Source: Pseudomonas parafulva
Lineage (GTDB): Bacteria > Pseudomonadota > Gammaproteobacteria > Pseudomonadales > Pseudomonadaceae
Direction of reading: 5' to 3'
Assembly (NCBI RefSeq): GCF_002021815.1
Contig: NZ_CP019952.1
Location: 2,573,001-2,637,000 of the forward strand
DNA length: 64,000 bases
Positions 56,301-64,000 of the stretch are shown here, piece after piece. Below the pieces are notes generated by a model, which did not search any database, was not told the DNA's origin, and saw nothing but the letters and a program-made list of their open reading frames with translations. Position 1 is the first letter of the stretch, and every line of letters starts with the position of its first letter. The translations under genes were made by a program, and so were the position numbers.

Positions 56301-57651
56301 CCGCCCCAGCCGCTGCGCTCACCCCGATCATGACCACATTCTGCGCCACAGACACCAGGTGACTGAGCGCTGCCTCCCGATCGCCCAGCGTCCAATCATG
56401 ATAACCCTCGATTACCTCATCGGTGATCTGACGTGCTGCCAGCGCAAGTAATGGCAGCCCGAGTTCCGGTACGAAAAAACTCGCCAGCCCCAGCAAGTCA
56501 ATGCCCAGTCCGTGGAGGAAATGTGTGCGTCGGTCGCGCGCACTGCTATCTACGGAGCCATTGGGCACGGCCAGCACCTGAGCATTATCAAGTACGGTAT
56601 CTACTTGCACTTCACGCAGATACCGGATCAAGTCGCCCTGAATGGCTTGGTGTCGCCCGTCCAGTGCGATTGGCTCTTGGGCAGCCGTGCTGGCCAGCAA
56701 GTGCTTGAAACCCTTTACAAAGTGCAGTCGGTCGCGCTCTTTGACAAAGCGTTGGAAGAACTGCCGGTAGGCAGGTTCACGCAAACGCATACCCAAGCTG
56801 CGGAACAAGTCCGACCACGAAGCAAAGGTAGCGATGGCACCATGCGGATCGTCCGGTACCCACAGAAGCAGGCCCTGCGCCGTGGAGGAGCCGTGATCAG
56901 TCTGCGGTTCGAATACCGTGATGCCAGTGATGACCCGACCCAGCAGCCGAAGCTCGCTGAACGTACCCAGCGACTTTTCGCCTTTCCCTTCAACGGCGCC
57001 GCTCAGGTAGTCCAGGAGTTGCCCGGCAACGACACCTTGCACACGCGCCAGCTCAGTTGCAGCCAGCAGGCTAGTGCGCCAACCTTCTTCGAGCACGGCG
57101 TTAACGTGACGTCGGCGGCTATCGTCGGCGAACAGCACGTGCTTGAGGTGTTGCTGATAAGTAGCGCCCAGATCCAGGGATCGACAGACCCCCGCGAATG
57201 CACGGGGACGCAAGGCAATCATATTCCCATCGGCGTCCACCAGGTCCGATTTCGGCAACCAGGCTACTTCAGCAGTCTCACGTCTATCGAAATTATGCAA
57301 CGCACAGACTAGCAACGGTTGCACCAAGGTCGTCGGGACCACGTGATCAGGCACGGTGCCGAGACCGGATGGGTAACGCACATGCACCGCGCGGCGCAGC
57401 TTGGCGGTACGAACGTCTACCGGACGATGCAGAAGTTTCTCCAATGCGGCCTCCAGCAGCGTGCTGGCGAACGTATCGAGCGGCTTTATGCCGGCGAATA
57501 CGGCTTGAACCTGCTCGCGGGCGCGCTGCTGGGCGCTTAGTGCCTGGTGCAGGATCTTGATCTGCTCAACCGTAGCGCTCGTCATCCAAGGCGGTAATCG
57601 ATTGGCGATGAATGTATCAACGGAGTCATCGGGGAAGGGCTGGTTGGTCAT
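53317..57651 (-). CDS. Large effector-like protein: DUF6543 region, LRRs and NEL-type E3 ubiquitin ligase domain
   Basis: 1444 aa, cytosolic in composition. The N-terminal 900 residues match the dermonecrotic-toxin-type DUF6543 module found in Pseudomonas NEL proteins (starts DTFIANRLPPWMTSATVEQI). Leucine-rich repeats follow (VRTLDLSHNLLSSVPEGV, LTELRLTRNQI, LRTLDLSHNPIGQLPPLGRL, LQRLHLRDTGLAELP). The C-terminal NEL domain carries the catalytic C-x-D motif at Cys1238 (TCADQMLLML) with helical surroundings (FEVRALV). IpaH/SspH-type enzymes ubiquitinate host proteins after injection. No secretion system or chaperone gene is adjacent. The ATG 57651 start fits the family; a longer frame to 58011 is not used. 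Confidence 0.87.
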   Translation of the reverse strand: MTNQPFPDDSVDTFIANRLPPWMTSATVEQIKILHQALSAQQRAREQVQAVFAGIKPLDTFASTLLEAALEKLLHRPVDVRTAKLRRAVHVRYPSGLGTVPDHVVPTTLVQPLLVCALHNFDRRETAEVAWLPKSDLVDADGNMIALRPRAFAGVCRSLDLGATYQQHLKHVLFADDSRRRHVNAVLEEGWRTSLLAATELARVQGVVAGQLLDYLSGAVEGKGEKSLGTFSELRLLGRVITGITVFEPQTDHGSSTAQGLLLWVPDDPHGAIATFASWSDLFRSLGMRLREPAYRQFFQRFVKERDRLHFVKGFKHLLASTAAQEPIALDGRHQAIQGDLIRYLREVQVDTVLDNAQVLAVPNGSVDSSARDRRTHFLHGLGIDLLGLASFFVPELGLPLLALAARQITDEVIEGYHDWTLGDREAALSHLVSVAQNVVMIGVSAAAGAAGNAVARERVIDELVPVLSRAGEHRLARVDLPGYAVPDMHLAQGQRGLLHDRLHVGIDSSAYRLEASGQRLAIEHPERDHAPTIGLEDNGTGGMRHALERPQEWHEAHVLMRRLGSNLALVGQSAARAVLRSVGMNEASLRRLHLENAPAPARLCDAVQRYELHDAFARLRGQAFEAHWRAVQTVPERAAGPLHRDFPTLSTRAGRELLATAGDGERKQLLEQHKVPLALAERARWALHDARLDRACAGFEQTNAVNRDTEQLALGLLDASWPWDSSIRVEVRETKLDGDVRASVGATAASETRFLILTKQGYLAADHTGRALPGAVVDDGFFHALLRTLDPSQRADMGAVSATPAKLANALADHAFADRVQAAQLLGMAPPGKSRPPMRLGDGRIGYALSGRPEGSRRAMLQGYQQIFPTLSEMDIEVYLERVRLQGQQPWDHLRTLQQCLVDLGDNLTAWRREATTAPLPERRRQIARRIRQCWRRKRPDVDGEYRLVIDSERIDSLPVLPAHAIFDHVTHLTLRRAHLSNITEGFLERFPNVRTLDLSHNLLSSVPEGVQALTQLTELRLTRNQIVIDDAGLARLSALTRLRTLDLSHNPIGQLPPLGRLLDLQRLHLRDTGLAELPVEVYMHPALEEIDLRDNRIADMSPTLAHSHRRLAGLSLHDNPVPEPTQTELRGTLGDAGATALPLRRHGPGGQESLERWLADSSPEERVLRSEHWKALADEPGSDDLMRFFNDLGRSNDYHFQGIDLRRRIWALIEVCVENSQVREAVFQQAAGPRTCADQMLLMLSLFEVRALVTTRTAGLAATDTAPALVRIGRELYRLDEVDRVAAQHIARERATNPYGLIDEVEIHLAYRAGLVRPLGLPAQSRYMYHRVFSDVNDVHLRDAARSILLAESNARIADSLLQRTFWIDFLRTSYSGEYETLNQPYHVRLEGLLQGQEGMTEQQILEAVGNLADERSASERQLTLSLTLRLLSEHPWEGELA

Positions 57652-57874
57652 GTAGCACCTGCACGTAGTAAAACCGAAAGTGAGCCAGCTCCGGCAGCCA
57701 GCCCCGAGGTAATTATCTAGAGCCATCGAAACAGCAGCGGTGTTCCACGCAACTGCACGTCCCCTGAAACGGTCATTTGCGCTACAATCGCGCCCGGGTG
57801 CTAGCTGCTTGGGGCAGTGACGCAGGTTAAAAAAGCTACGCAGGTCGGGCCGCCATGCGGGAGTCATTGCGCCT

Positions 57875-59209
57875 ATGCAAAACACCAAGGTCCCCAAAGC
57901 ACAGCAACTGGCCGAGCGTGCGCTGGCCAGCCTCGAACGTTTCCTGCACATCGAAGCCGTCAGTGGTGTGGTACTGCTGATCGCCGCCATCGCCGCCCTG
58001 ATCTGGGCCAATTCCCCGGCCGCCGCCAGCTACGACGCCCTCTGGCACACACCAATCACGCTGGGTATCGGCTCGCTGGTCTATTCCCAGTCCCTGCATT
58101 TCTGGATCAATGATGGCCTGATGACGATCTTCTTCCTGGTGGTCGGGATGGAGATCCGCCGCGAGATCCATGAAGGTGCCCTTTCCAGCCTGCGCCAGGC
58201 GTCCTTGCCCATGCTGGCAGCCATGGGTGGGGTAGCCGTGCCTGCCATGGTCTACCTGGGCTTCGGCCATGCGCCTAGCGAGCAGCAAGGCTGGGCGGTG
58301 CCGACAGCCACCGATATCGCGTTCGCGGTCGGCGTCTTGGCGCTGCTGGGCAAGTCGATCCCGTCGAACATTCGCGTCTTTCTGCTGGCACTGGCGATCA
58401 TCGACGACATCATCGCGGTGCTGATCATCGCCGTGTTCTACTCCGGTGGCCTGGACTACCTGGGCTTTGCCGTCGCGGCAGCGGGCCTGCTGCTGGTCCT
58501 GATCATGCAGCGCATCGGCGTGGGCTCGGCCTTTGCCTATGTCATCCCAGGCGCGATCACATGGGTGGGTGTGCTGATGACCGGTGCCCACCCTACCCTG
58601 GCAGGCGTCGTCCTGGGGCTGATGACCCCCGTCACCAGCCGCCCTATGTGGGAACGTCCTGTAGAGGCCGTATCGCGCCTGAGCGAAGAAGTGGTCGGCC
58701 GGGCCAAAGCCGCGACCCAGGACGCCAGCCAATTGCTTACGCCACTCAAGCACCTGCGGGTGGCGCAACGTGAAGTGCTGCCGCCGGTGTTGCGTGTGCA
58801 GAGTGCGCTGCACCCTTGGGTGGCATTCGGCATCATGCCGCTGTTCGCCTTGGCCAATGCCGGGGTGAGCCTGTCGGGCGTCAACCTGGACAGCGAAACA
58901 CCGCGCTGGGTGATGGAGTCGGTGATGGCGGCGTTGGTCATCGGCAAACCGGTAGGCATCGTCGGCATCAGCTGGCTGATGGTGCGCTTGGGGCTCTGCT
59001 CGTTGCCGCCAGGGGTCAACTGGAGCGGCATCACCTTGATCGGGCTGCTGGCAGGTATCGGCTTCACCATGTCCATCTTCATTGCCAACCTGGCGTTCGC
59101 CAGCCCTGCGGCGCTGGGTGCGGCCAAGTTGGGCGTGCTGGCAGGTTCGGTGGTTGCGGCCTCGCTGGGCCTGGCATGGGGCGCATGGCGCGTGCGCGGT
59201 AAACACTGA
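57875..59209 (+). CDS. nhaA: Na+/H+ antiporter NhaA
   Basis: 444 aa. It is longer than E. coli NhaA because of a cytoplasmic insert ([20 protein letters not shown] region). The ion-binding aspartates sit in [18 protein letters not shown] and [18 protein letters not shown]. The N-terminal [23 protein letters not shown] is conserved. It exports sodium and helps hold cytoplasmic pH at the inner membrane. A TACAAT-type -10 lies about 90 bp upstream of the start. Confidence 0.95.
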   Translation: MQNTKVPKAQQLAERALASLERFLHIEAVSGVVLLIAAIAALIWANSPAAASYDALWHTPITLGIGSLVYSQSLHFWINDGLMTIFFLVVGMEIRREIHEGALSSLRQASLPMLAAMGGVAVPAMVYLGFGHAPSEQQGWAVPTATDIAFAVGVLALLGKSIPSNIRVFLLALAIIDDIIAVLIIAVFYSGGLDYLGFAVAAAGLLLVLIMQRIGVGSAFAYVIPGAITWVGVLMTGAHPTLAGVVLGLMTPVTSRPMWERPVEAVSRLSEEVVGRAKAATQDASQLLTPLKHLRVAQREVLPPVLRVQSALHPWVAFGIMPLFALANAGVSLSGVNLDSETPRWVMESVMAALVIGKPVGIVGISWLMVRLGLCSLPPGVNWSGITLIGLLAGIGFTMSIFIANLAFASPAALGAAKLGVLAGSVVAASLGLAWGAWRVRGKH

Positions 59210-59222
59210 TAGCGTCCAAGCT

Positions 59223-59252
59223 GTTTCCCCATGCTCAAGCGCATGGGGAAAC
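59223..59252 (+). terminator. Hairpin downstream of nhaA
   Basis: An 11-bp perfect stem (GTTTCCCCATG / CATGGGGAAAC) with an 8-nt loop, 14 bp after the nhaA stop. It lacks a T run. Confidence 0.55.
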
Positions 59253-59366
59253 ACGCTGAGGGGTTGCCCACGGCCGCTCGTCGTCCCAATCGTCGATCCA
59301 AGTCAACCCAGGGCAACGGGACCTTTCGAACAGGTACGAGCATTCTCAACTGCAGGAGCTTCTACC

Positions 59367-60224
59367 ATGCGCGACTACCCTACCCCACCCTTCCCCTCTC
59401 AGCCCCAGACCGTACCCGGCTCCCAGCCGAAAATGGACCCGGTACCGGACTGCGGCGAGCAGACCTACGTCGGCCATGGCCGGCTCGAAGGCAAGAAGGC
59501 GCTGATCACCGGCGGCGACAGCGGCATCGGCCGCGCGGTGGCCATCGCCTATGCCCGTGAAGGCGCCGATGTCGCCATCTCCTACCTGGATGAACACGAA
59601 GACGCCGAAGAGACCAAGCGCTGGGTGGAGGCAGCCGGGCGCAAGTGCTTACTGCTGCCAGGCGATCTGGCGCAGAAGCAGCAATGCCACGCGATCGTGG
59701 AGCAGACCGTTGCCGAGTTCGGCCGCATCGACATTCTGGTGAACAATGCCGCCTTCCAGATGGCCCACGAAACGTTCGAGGAAATCGAGGACGAGGAATG
59801 GGTAAAGACCTTCGACACCAACATCACGGCCATCTTCCGCATCTGCAAGGCCGCCCTGCCGTCCATGCCCAAAGGCAGCTCGATCATCAACACCAGCTCG
59901 GTCAACTCCGATGATCCGTCTTCATCGCTGCTGGCCTACGCGGCGACCAAAGGCGCCATTGCCAACTTCTCTGCAGGGCTTGCGCAACTGCTGGCCAAAA
60001 AAGGCGTGCGCGTCAACAGCGTCGCGCCAGGCCCGATCTGGACGCCGTTGATCCCCGCGACCATGCCCGACGAAGCCGTCAAGAATTTCGGCTCCAGCTA
60101 CCCCATGGGCCGCCCTGGCCAACCGGTGGAAGTGGCGCCGATCTACGTACTGCTGGGTTCGGACGAAGCCAGCTACATCAGTGGCTCGCGCTATGCGGTC
60201 ACAGGCGGCAAGCCCATTCTCTGA
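59367..60224 (+). CDS. SDR-family oxidoreductase (YghA-like)
   Basis: 285 aa. The N-terminal 40-residue extension (PFPSQPQTVPGSQPKMDP) is typical of the YghA/general-stress-protein-39 branch. The Rossmann loop is ITGGDSGIGRAVAIAYAREGADV; NNAA is in DILVNNAAFQM; the catalytic Ser-Tyr-Lys set is NTSSVNSDDPSSSLLAYAATKGA. It reduces or oxidises small carbonyls with NAD(P)H. The start follows GCAGGAGC. Confidence 0.92.
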   Translation: MRDYPTPPFPSQPQTVPGSQPKMDPVPDCGEQTYVGHGRLEGKKALITGGDSGIGRAVAIAYAREGADVAISYLDEHEDAEETKRWVEAAGRKCLLLPGDLAQKQQCHAIVEQTVAEFGRIDILVNNAAFQMAHETFEEIEDEEWVKTFDTNITAIFRICKAALPSMPKGSSIINTSSVNSDDPSSSLLAYAATKGAIANFSAGLAQLLAKKGVRVNSVAPGPIWTPLIPATMPDEAVKNFGSSYPMGRPGQPVEVAPIYVLLGSDEASYISGSRYAVTGGKPIL

Positions 60225-60231
60225 CTGACGC

Positions 60232-60254
60232 GGGGCTCTGCACGACAGAGCCCC
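60232..60254. terminator. Bidirectional terminator between the SDR and CxxC genes
   Basis: A 9-bp perfect stem (GGGGCTCTG / CAGAGCCCC) with a 5-nt loop lies between convergent stops. Confidence 0.75.
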
Positions 60255-60263
60255 TGCGCCACC

Positions 60264-60497
60264 TCACGGCATCAGGATCGCCTGGGCGCGGTCGATGGAA
60301 GGCACTGGCATACTGTCTCTGCTCACCATGAGCCACTGACGCATGCGAGCAGTGTCGAATATCTGGCCTTCTTCCATCATCGTCAGAATCAATGCCTGGG
60401 ACATTCGGTAACACCCACACTGGGCGCACTGGCGCTGCTCCCACCCGCCGGCACATTCGATGGACTCTGCTTGTCCTGCGCATATCAGACAGCTCAT
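60264..60497 (-). CDS. Small CxxC-type protein, 77 aa
   Basis: 77 aa with a zinc-ribbon-like set of cysteines: MSCLICAGQAESIECAGGW then EQRQCAQCGCYRM. The rest is a helical tail (ALILTMMEEGQIFDTARMRQWL). ATG 60497 is preferred over the longer frame to 60566 because the cysteine module begins there and GGGGGC precedes it. It probably binds zinc; function unknown. Confidence 0.6.
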   Translation of the reverse strand: MSCLICAGQAESIECAGGWEQRQCAQCGCYRMSQALILTMMEEGQIFDTARMRQWLMVSRDSMPVPSIDRAQAILMP

Positions 60498-60626
60498 ATA
60501 AGCCCCCTTCTTGTTCTTGTTCACCAGAGCGTGGTCCCATGACCTGCCCAACCCGGACATGGCCAACTTTCATGAGATATCCGTGCCAATGCTTAAATTC
60601 AGTGAAATGCGCTGCCCGATTGTCGG

Positions 60627-62354
60627 TTAGGTCAGCAGTTGACTCAGCACCGCGCGCAGTTTCCCGAGTTTGACCGGTTTGTTCAGCACCGGCATGCCCA
60701 GCGCCTGCAACGCCTGCCTGCCTTCGTCGCTGCGGTCGGCGGTGATGATGACGGCGGGGATCGTGCACCCGAACTGCTCACGCAACCGCTCCACCACGTC
60801 GCACCCCAGAATGCCGTGGTCCAAGTGGTAATCTGCCAGGATCAATTCCGGCGGCTGCCCTTGCAGCGCGTCCAAGGCTGCATGCTGATCGATGGCCGTG
60901 ACGACCTTGCAGCCCCACTGCCCCAACAGGGCGCCCATGCTGTGCAAGATACTCGCCTCGTTGTCCAGCACCAGTAGCCGCCGCCCCGGCAGGGGATCGC
61001 CCATGCTCGGCTGCGGTAGCGCCACTGCCGTGGCCGCTGGCAGACAGCTTGCCATCGGTACCTGAATCGTGAACACCGACCCTCGCCCTGGTCGTGAGCG
61101 CACCCGTACCGGATGCTCGAGTATCTTGGCGATGCGCTCGACGATCGCCAGGCCCAGCCCAACCCCCTTGCGCTCGGCTGCCCGGCCCACATCCAACTGG
61201 TTGAACTCGAGGAAGATCGACTCCAGGCGATCGTCCGGGATACCGCGCCCGGTATCCCACACCTGCAGTTCGAGGTTAGGGCCACGCCGCCGCGCCGCCA
61301 ACAGCACGCCGCCCTTTGACGTGTAGCGGCAAGCATTGCTGAGAAAGTTACGCAGGATGCGGGTCATCAGCCGCACATCGGTGCCCATGGCAACGTCGGG
61401 AATACGTGATCTGAGCTTGAGGCCTGCGGCTTCGGCCACCGATTCGAACTCGGACACCAGTGGCGCGAACACGGTGCTCAGGTGGTACACGCCGATGTCC
61501 GGCTTCACGGCGGCCTGATCAAGTCGCGAGATGTCCAGCAGGTCGGTCAGCAGGTCTTCGGCCCCTTCCAAGGCCTGATGAGTGCGTTCCACCAGCAGTT
61601 GTTCGGCCTGCGCCAGCGGCCGCTCGCGCAGGGTCGAAATCAGCAAGCGGGCGGCATTGAGCGGTTGCAGCAGGTCATGGCTGGCCGCCGCCAGGTATTT
61701 GTCTTTGCTGCGGTTGGCCAGCTGTGCGGCGTCCCGGGCCTCGCGCAGGGCCCGGGCAATCTGCTTGCGCTCGGTGATCTGCTGATGCAGGTTGCGGTTG
61801 GCTTCGAGCAGTTGATCGGTGCGGTCGGCCACCCGCTGCTCAAGCTCATCGTTGAGTTGCTGCAAGTGCTGCTGCGCCAGCTTGCGCTCGGTGATATCGG
61901 CCACGAACCCTTCCACCAAGCCTTCATGCCCAGGTTTGCGCAGCAGGTTCATGAGCACGTCGATGTGGCTGCCATCGCGGCGGCGCAGGCGGGTTTCGTA
62001 ACCGTGCAGGCTATGCTCGCGGGCCAAGGTCGTGGTGATGGCGTGCAGTTCCTGAGCGCCCCCGACGAAAAGGTTGCCGGCAAGGTCGGTCAGCGAAAAC
62101 AGTACGGCTTGGGGGTCGTCATAGCCCAGCATCCGCGCCAGGGCCGGGTTGGCGGCGCGCATGCCGTCCTGCAGGCTGGCCTGAAAGATTCCGTGAACGG
62201 CATTTTCGAACAACCACTTGTAGCGGTTGCGCTCAGCTTCTAGTTCTTCCAGCCGCGCAGCCAGTTCCGGGTAATGACTCTTGCGCGCGGACTGGTCGCC
62301 CAGCCCCAGCAGCCCGGCCAGGGCTCGCTGCTGCGCTTCAGAGGGCTTCGCCAT
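60627..62354 (-). CDS. Hybrid sensor histidine kinase with PAS and receiver domains
   Basis: 575 aa, with no membrane segment. An N-terminal coiled coil (ARLEELEAERNRYKWLFENAVHG) leads into a PAS domain (MRAANPALARMLGYDDPQ, FVADITERK), a coiled coil, and a HisKA with the phospho-His in AAASHDLLQPLNAARL. HATPase_c motifs follow (FLSNACRYTSKGGV, DTGRGIPDDRLESIF, KGVGLGLAIVERIA), then a receiver with the phospho-Asp in LILADYHLDHG. It matches the ErcS'-type kinases next to ercA in Pseudomonas ethanol-oxidation regulons. Its start overlaps the end of the alcohol dehydrogenase gene, so the two are coupled. Confidence 0.9.
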   Translation of the reverse strand: MAKPSEAQQRALAGLLGLGDQSARKSHYPELAARLEELEAERNRYKWLFENAVHGIFQASLQDGMRAANPALARMLGYDDPQAVLFSLTDLAGNLFVGGAQELHAITTTLAREHSLHGYETRLRRRDGSHIDVLMNLLRKPGHEGLVEGFVADITERKLAQQHLQQLNDELEQRVADRTDQLLEANRNLHQQITERKQIARALREARDAAQLANRSKDKYLAAASHDLLQPLNAARLLISTLRERPLAQAEQLLVERTHQALEGAEDLLTDLLDISRLDQAAVKPDIGVYHLSTVFAPLVSEFESVAEAAGLKLRSRIPDVAMGTDVRLMTRILRNFLSNACRYTSKGGVLLAARRRGPNLELQVWDTGRGIPDDRLESIFLEFNQLDVGRAAERKGVGLGLAIVERIAKILEHPVRVRSRPGRGSVFTIQVPMASCLPAATAVALPQPSMGDPLPGRRLLVLDNEASILHSMGALLGQWGCKVVTAIDQHAALDALQGQPPELILADYHLDHGILGCDVVERLREQFGCTIPAVIITADRSDEGRQALQALGMPVLNKPVKLGKLRAVLSQLLT

Positions 62355-63501
62355 AAACAACCTCGACGTCGCGCTGGCTGGAGGCGCGTGGGTTGGTCAG
62401 GATGCACGGATCGTCCATCGCGTGCTGCGACAGGAATGGAATATCGCTGGTGCGCACACCGTGCAGCCCAAGGGTTTCATGAAAACCCATGGCGTATTTC
62501 AGGGCGGTCAGGTGCTCGACCAGGCGCGCGCAGATCTGCCGGTGGTTCAGGCCCCGGCAATCGATGCCCATCACTTCGGCAATCACCTTGAAGCGCTCGG
62601 GCGCCGAACTGTAGTTGAAAGCCACCACATGCTCGACCAGCACGGCGTTGCACAGGCCGTGGGGTAGATCCAGGAAGCCGCCGAGGCTGTGCGACATCGC
62701 GTGCACGGCACCGAGAATGGCATTGGAAAAGGCAAGCCCCGCCTGCATGCTGCCCAGCATGACTTTTTCGCGCAGGCTGATGTCGGTCGGATTGGCGATC
62801 ATCTGCACCAGGTTACCGTTGATCAGGCGCATGGCCTCAAGGGCATGCGGGTCGGTCAAGGGGCCGTGGCCAGTGGAGACGAACGCCTCGATGGCGTGCA
62901 CCAGGGCATCGATCCCGGTACAGGCCGACAAGAACGGGTCCATGCTCAGGGTGGTCTGTGGATCGATCAACGATACGTCGGGCACCACCGCCTTGCTGAC
63001 GATGGAGAACTTCATGCGTTCTTGCTGGTTGGAGATGATCACGAACTGCGACACATCCGCCGAGGTGCCGGCCGTGGTCGGGATCAGGATCAGCGGGGGG
63101 CTGGGCACGCGGATCATGTCCACGCCCTCGAACTCAAGGATGCTGCGCCCGTGCGCCACCACGATGCCGATGGCCTTGCCGCAGTCCATCGGGCTGCCCC
63201 CGCCGACAGCGACGATGACATCGCAATGGTTTTGCCGGTAGATCTCGGCGCCGAGCATCACCTCCTCGACCCGGGGGTTGGGCGACACCGCGCTGTAGAG
63301 GCAATAGTCGATGCCCTGGGCTTGCAGGCTGGCCTCGACGTCGGCCACCCACCCGGCAGCGATCACCCCAGGGTCGCTGACCACCAGCACCTTGCGGGCC
63401 CCGAAGGTCTTGGCATAGTTGGCCACGTTATGCCGGCAGCCGGCACCGAAGATGATTTCAGGCGAAACGAATTTGCGAAGCGGGCTGAAACTCTGGCTCA
63501 T
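62338..63501 (-). CDS. ercA: Iron-containing alcohol dehydrogenase (ErcA-like)
   Basis: 387 aa, group III Fe-ADH. The NAD-binding loop is VAVGGGSPMDCGKAIG near residue 95, and ILIPTTAGTSADVSQFVII follows. Iron-ligand residues sit in CTGIDALVHAIEAFVST and AMSHSLGGFLDLPHGLCNA. ErcA in P. aeruginosa belongs to the regulon for PQQ-dependent ethanol oxidation and may have a signalling role. The gene lies 88 bp downstream of the pqqD-like gene and overlaps the kinase gene by 17 bp. Confidence 0.9.
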   Translation of the reverse strand: MSQSFSPLRKFVSPEIIFGAGCRHNVANYAKTFGARKVLVVSDPGVIAAGWVADVEASLQAQGIDYCLYSAVSPNPRVEEVMLGAEIYRQNHCDVIVAVGGGSPMDCGKAIGIVVAHGRSILEFEGVDMIRVPSPPLILIPTTAGTSADVSQFVIISNQQERMKFSIVSKAVVPDVSLIDPQTTLSMDPFLSACTGIDALVHAIEAFVSTGHGPLTDPHALEAMRLINGNLVQMIANPTDISLREKVMLGSMQAGLAFSNAILGAVHAMSHSLGGFLDLPHGLCNAVLVEHVVAFNYSSAPERFKVIAEVMGIDCRGLNHRQICARLVEHLTALKYAMGFHETLGLHGVRTSDIPFLSQHAMDDPCILTNPRASSQRDVEVVYGEAL

Positions 63502-63589
63502 GGGCAAGCCTGTTCTTATTGTTCTGGAAGGTGAGTGCCAGCGTAATGCATCCATCGACGAAAGCAACCAGACCTAGGTGGCATCGTGT

Positions 63590-63862
63590 TCACTCGACCC
63601 AGGCCCTGGCCCTGGCGAGCTCGAGAAAGCCCAGCACGTCCTCCTCAAGACCTTGCACATCGGCAAAGCGCTGACGCAAGCACTCGATGACACCCGCCAC
63701 GCTGAGCTGACCGTCCAGCAGCTCCAGCACCCAGCCAGCACTGCCGTTCAGTTCGATGACCACGCCCGGGCACTGCAGCACATGCATGCCTGTGCTCGGT
63801 TCCCAGCGCAAGCGGGCCCGACGGTGCACTTGCAAGGCTTGCTGACGGGTGATCGGCTCCAC
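63590..63862 (-). CDS. pqqD: PqqD-family PQQ biosynthesis peptide chaperone
   Basis: 90 aa. The RRE (RiPP recognition) winged-helix fold of PqqD is recognisable: ARLRWEPSTGMHVLQCPGVVIELNGSA near the start, then LLDGQLSVAGVIECLRQRF and DVLGFLELARARAWV. PqqD binds the PqqA precursor and presents it to the radical SAM enzyme PqqE. The pqqA gene lies 63 bp upstream on the same strand, but no pqqB, C or E is seen in the window. This matches the accessory pqqD of P. putida alcohol-oxidation loci. Confidence 0.85.
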   Translation of the reverse strand: MEPITRQQALQVHRRARLRWEPSTGMHVLQCPGVVIELNGSAGWVLELLDGQLSVAGVIECLRQRFADVQGLEEDVLGFLELARARAWVE

Positions 63863-63925
63863 GGCCCAGATTGTTCCTGGCGGTTAGAAAGACACCGGCC
63901 ACCGCGTGGGTGGCCGGAGGGCGGA

Positions 63926-63997
63926 TCAACGGTTGGCGAAGTACATCGTCACTTCAAAGCCAATGCGCAAGTCGGTGAAGGCGGGTTTGGTCCACAT
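63926..63997 (-). CDS. pqqA: PQQ precursor peptide PqqA
   Basis: A complete 23-codon gene starting at ATG 63997 and ending at TGA 63926. The peptide reads WTKPAFTDLRIGFEVTMYFAN apart from its first and last residues, an exact-length PqqA. The Glu (in FEVT) and Tyr (in TMYF) that PqqE cross-links to build PQQ are present with the invariant three-residue spacing. The ribosome-binding site lies beyond the window edge. It is too short for ordinary gene calling and would be missed. It is 63 bp upstream of pqqD. Confidence 0.9.
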   Translation of the reverse strand: MWTKPAFTDLRIGFEVTMYFANR

Positions 63998-64000
63998 GGC

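Noticed and set aside
57836..59254. 472-codon minus-strand open frame across nhaA
   Set aside because: Antisense shadow; composition is biased to His, Gln and Asp and no motif is found.

Overview
The window looks like chromosomal DNA of a Pseudomonas of the P. putida group. It is GC-rich, with very close matches to Pseudomonas MexT, the Fap amyloid operon, the pyruvate/acetate-type chemoreceptor McpP, ErcA/PqqD-type alcohol-oxidation genes and P. putida-style REP sequences. No rRNA, complete tRNA, CRISPR array, insertion sequence or prophage was seen. The calls rest on reading translations and motifs; no database search was run.

Layout. 1-8 kb: a partial gene, a DMT transporter, azoreductase AzoR with a divergent LysR regulator, UppP with a DUF1294 protein, chemoreceptor McpP, and the coupled pair PnuC / NadR-like kinase (NAD precursor salvage). 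8.2-13.6 kb: a complete functional-amyloid operon fapABCDEF behind a good sigma-54 promoter candidate, with a hairpin between fapC and fapD. 13.7-16 kb: an LtaS-type membrane phosphoglycerol transferase/sulfatase. 16-21.6 kb: a complete urease operon, ureDABCEJFG, on the minus strand. 21.8-27 kb: a lone tyrosine recombinase, then a two-gene operon of a FAN1-type VRR-NUC nuclease and a DinG/XPD-like helicase, preceded by a LexA box. 27-29.8 kb: a translationally coupled pair of an unrecognised 459-aa protein and a MocR-type regulator that has lost its PLP lysine. 30.3-32.5 kb: divergent mexS and mexT without their efflux pump. 32.8-33.6 kb: a PrlF/YhaV toxin-antitoxin pair. 33.7-34.3 kb: a deletion scar joining the 3' parts of an SMP-30-like gene and a LysR gene. 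34.4-40 kb: a DUF1289 protein, an amino-acid permease, and a cytochrome bo3 oxidase operon cyoABCD without cyoE.

40-45.7 kb: an MFS exporter, then a likely catabolic module made of an RraA/HMG-aldolase-like protein, a D-2-hydroxyacid dehydrogenase, an ACS-family MFS importer and a Tat-exported LigI-like amidohydrolase. A repeat-rich divergent promoter and A-rich Crc/Hfq-like leaders suggest shared control. 45.8-49.6 kb: a minus-strand group of a YdeP-type molybdopterin oxidoreductase, a catalase-fold protein and a 52-aa acidic protein. 49.6-50.8 kb: no gene, but a striking composite repeat: a 7-mer tandem array, a REP, and a roughly 790-bp inverted structure with hexanucleotide arrays at both ends. 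50.8-57.7 kb: an STN-containing TonB siderophore receptor and a 1444-aa LRR/NEL E3 ubiquitin-ligase effector-like protein. 57.8-64 kb: NhaA, a YghA-like SDR, a small CxxC protein, a hybrid histidine kinase, an iron-containing alcohol dehydrogenase, PqqD and, at the very edge, a 23-codon pqqA gene. This right end looks like the start of a PQQ-dependent alcohol oxidation locus.

Most worth follow-up: the PLP-less MocR and its unknown partner, the NEL effector in a putida-type genome, the composite inverted/hexamer element, the LexA-controlled FAN1-helicase operon, the extra pqqA, and the Tat-amidohydrolase catabolic module.
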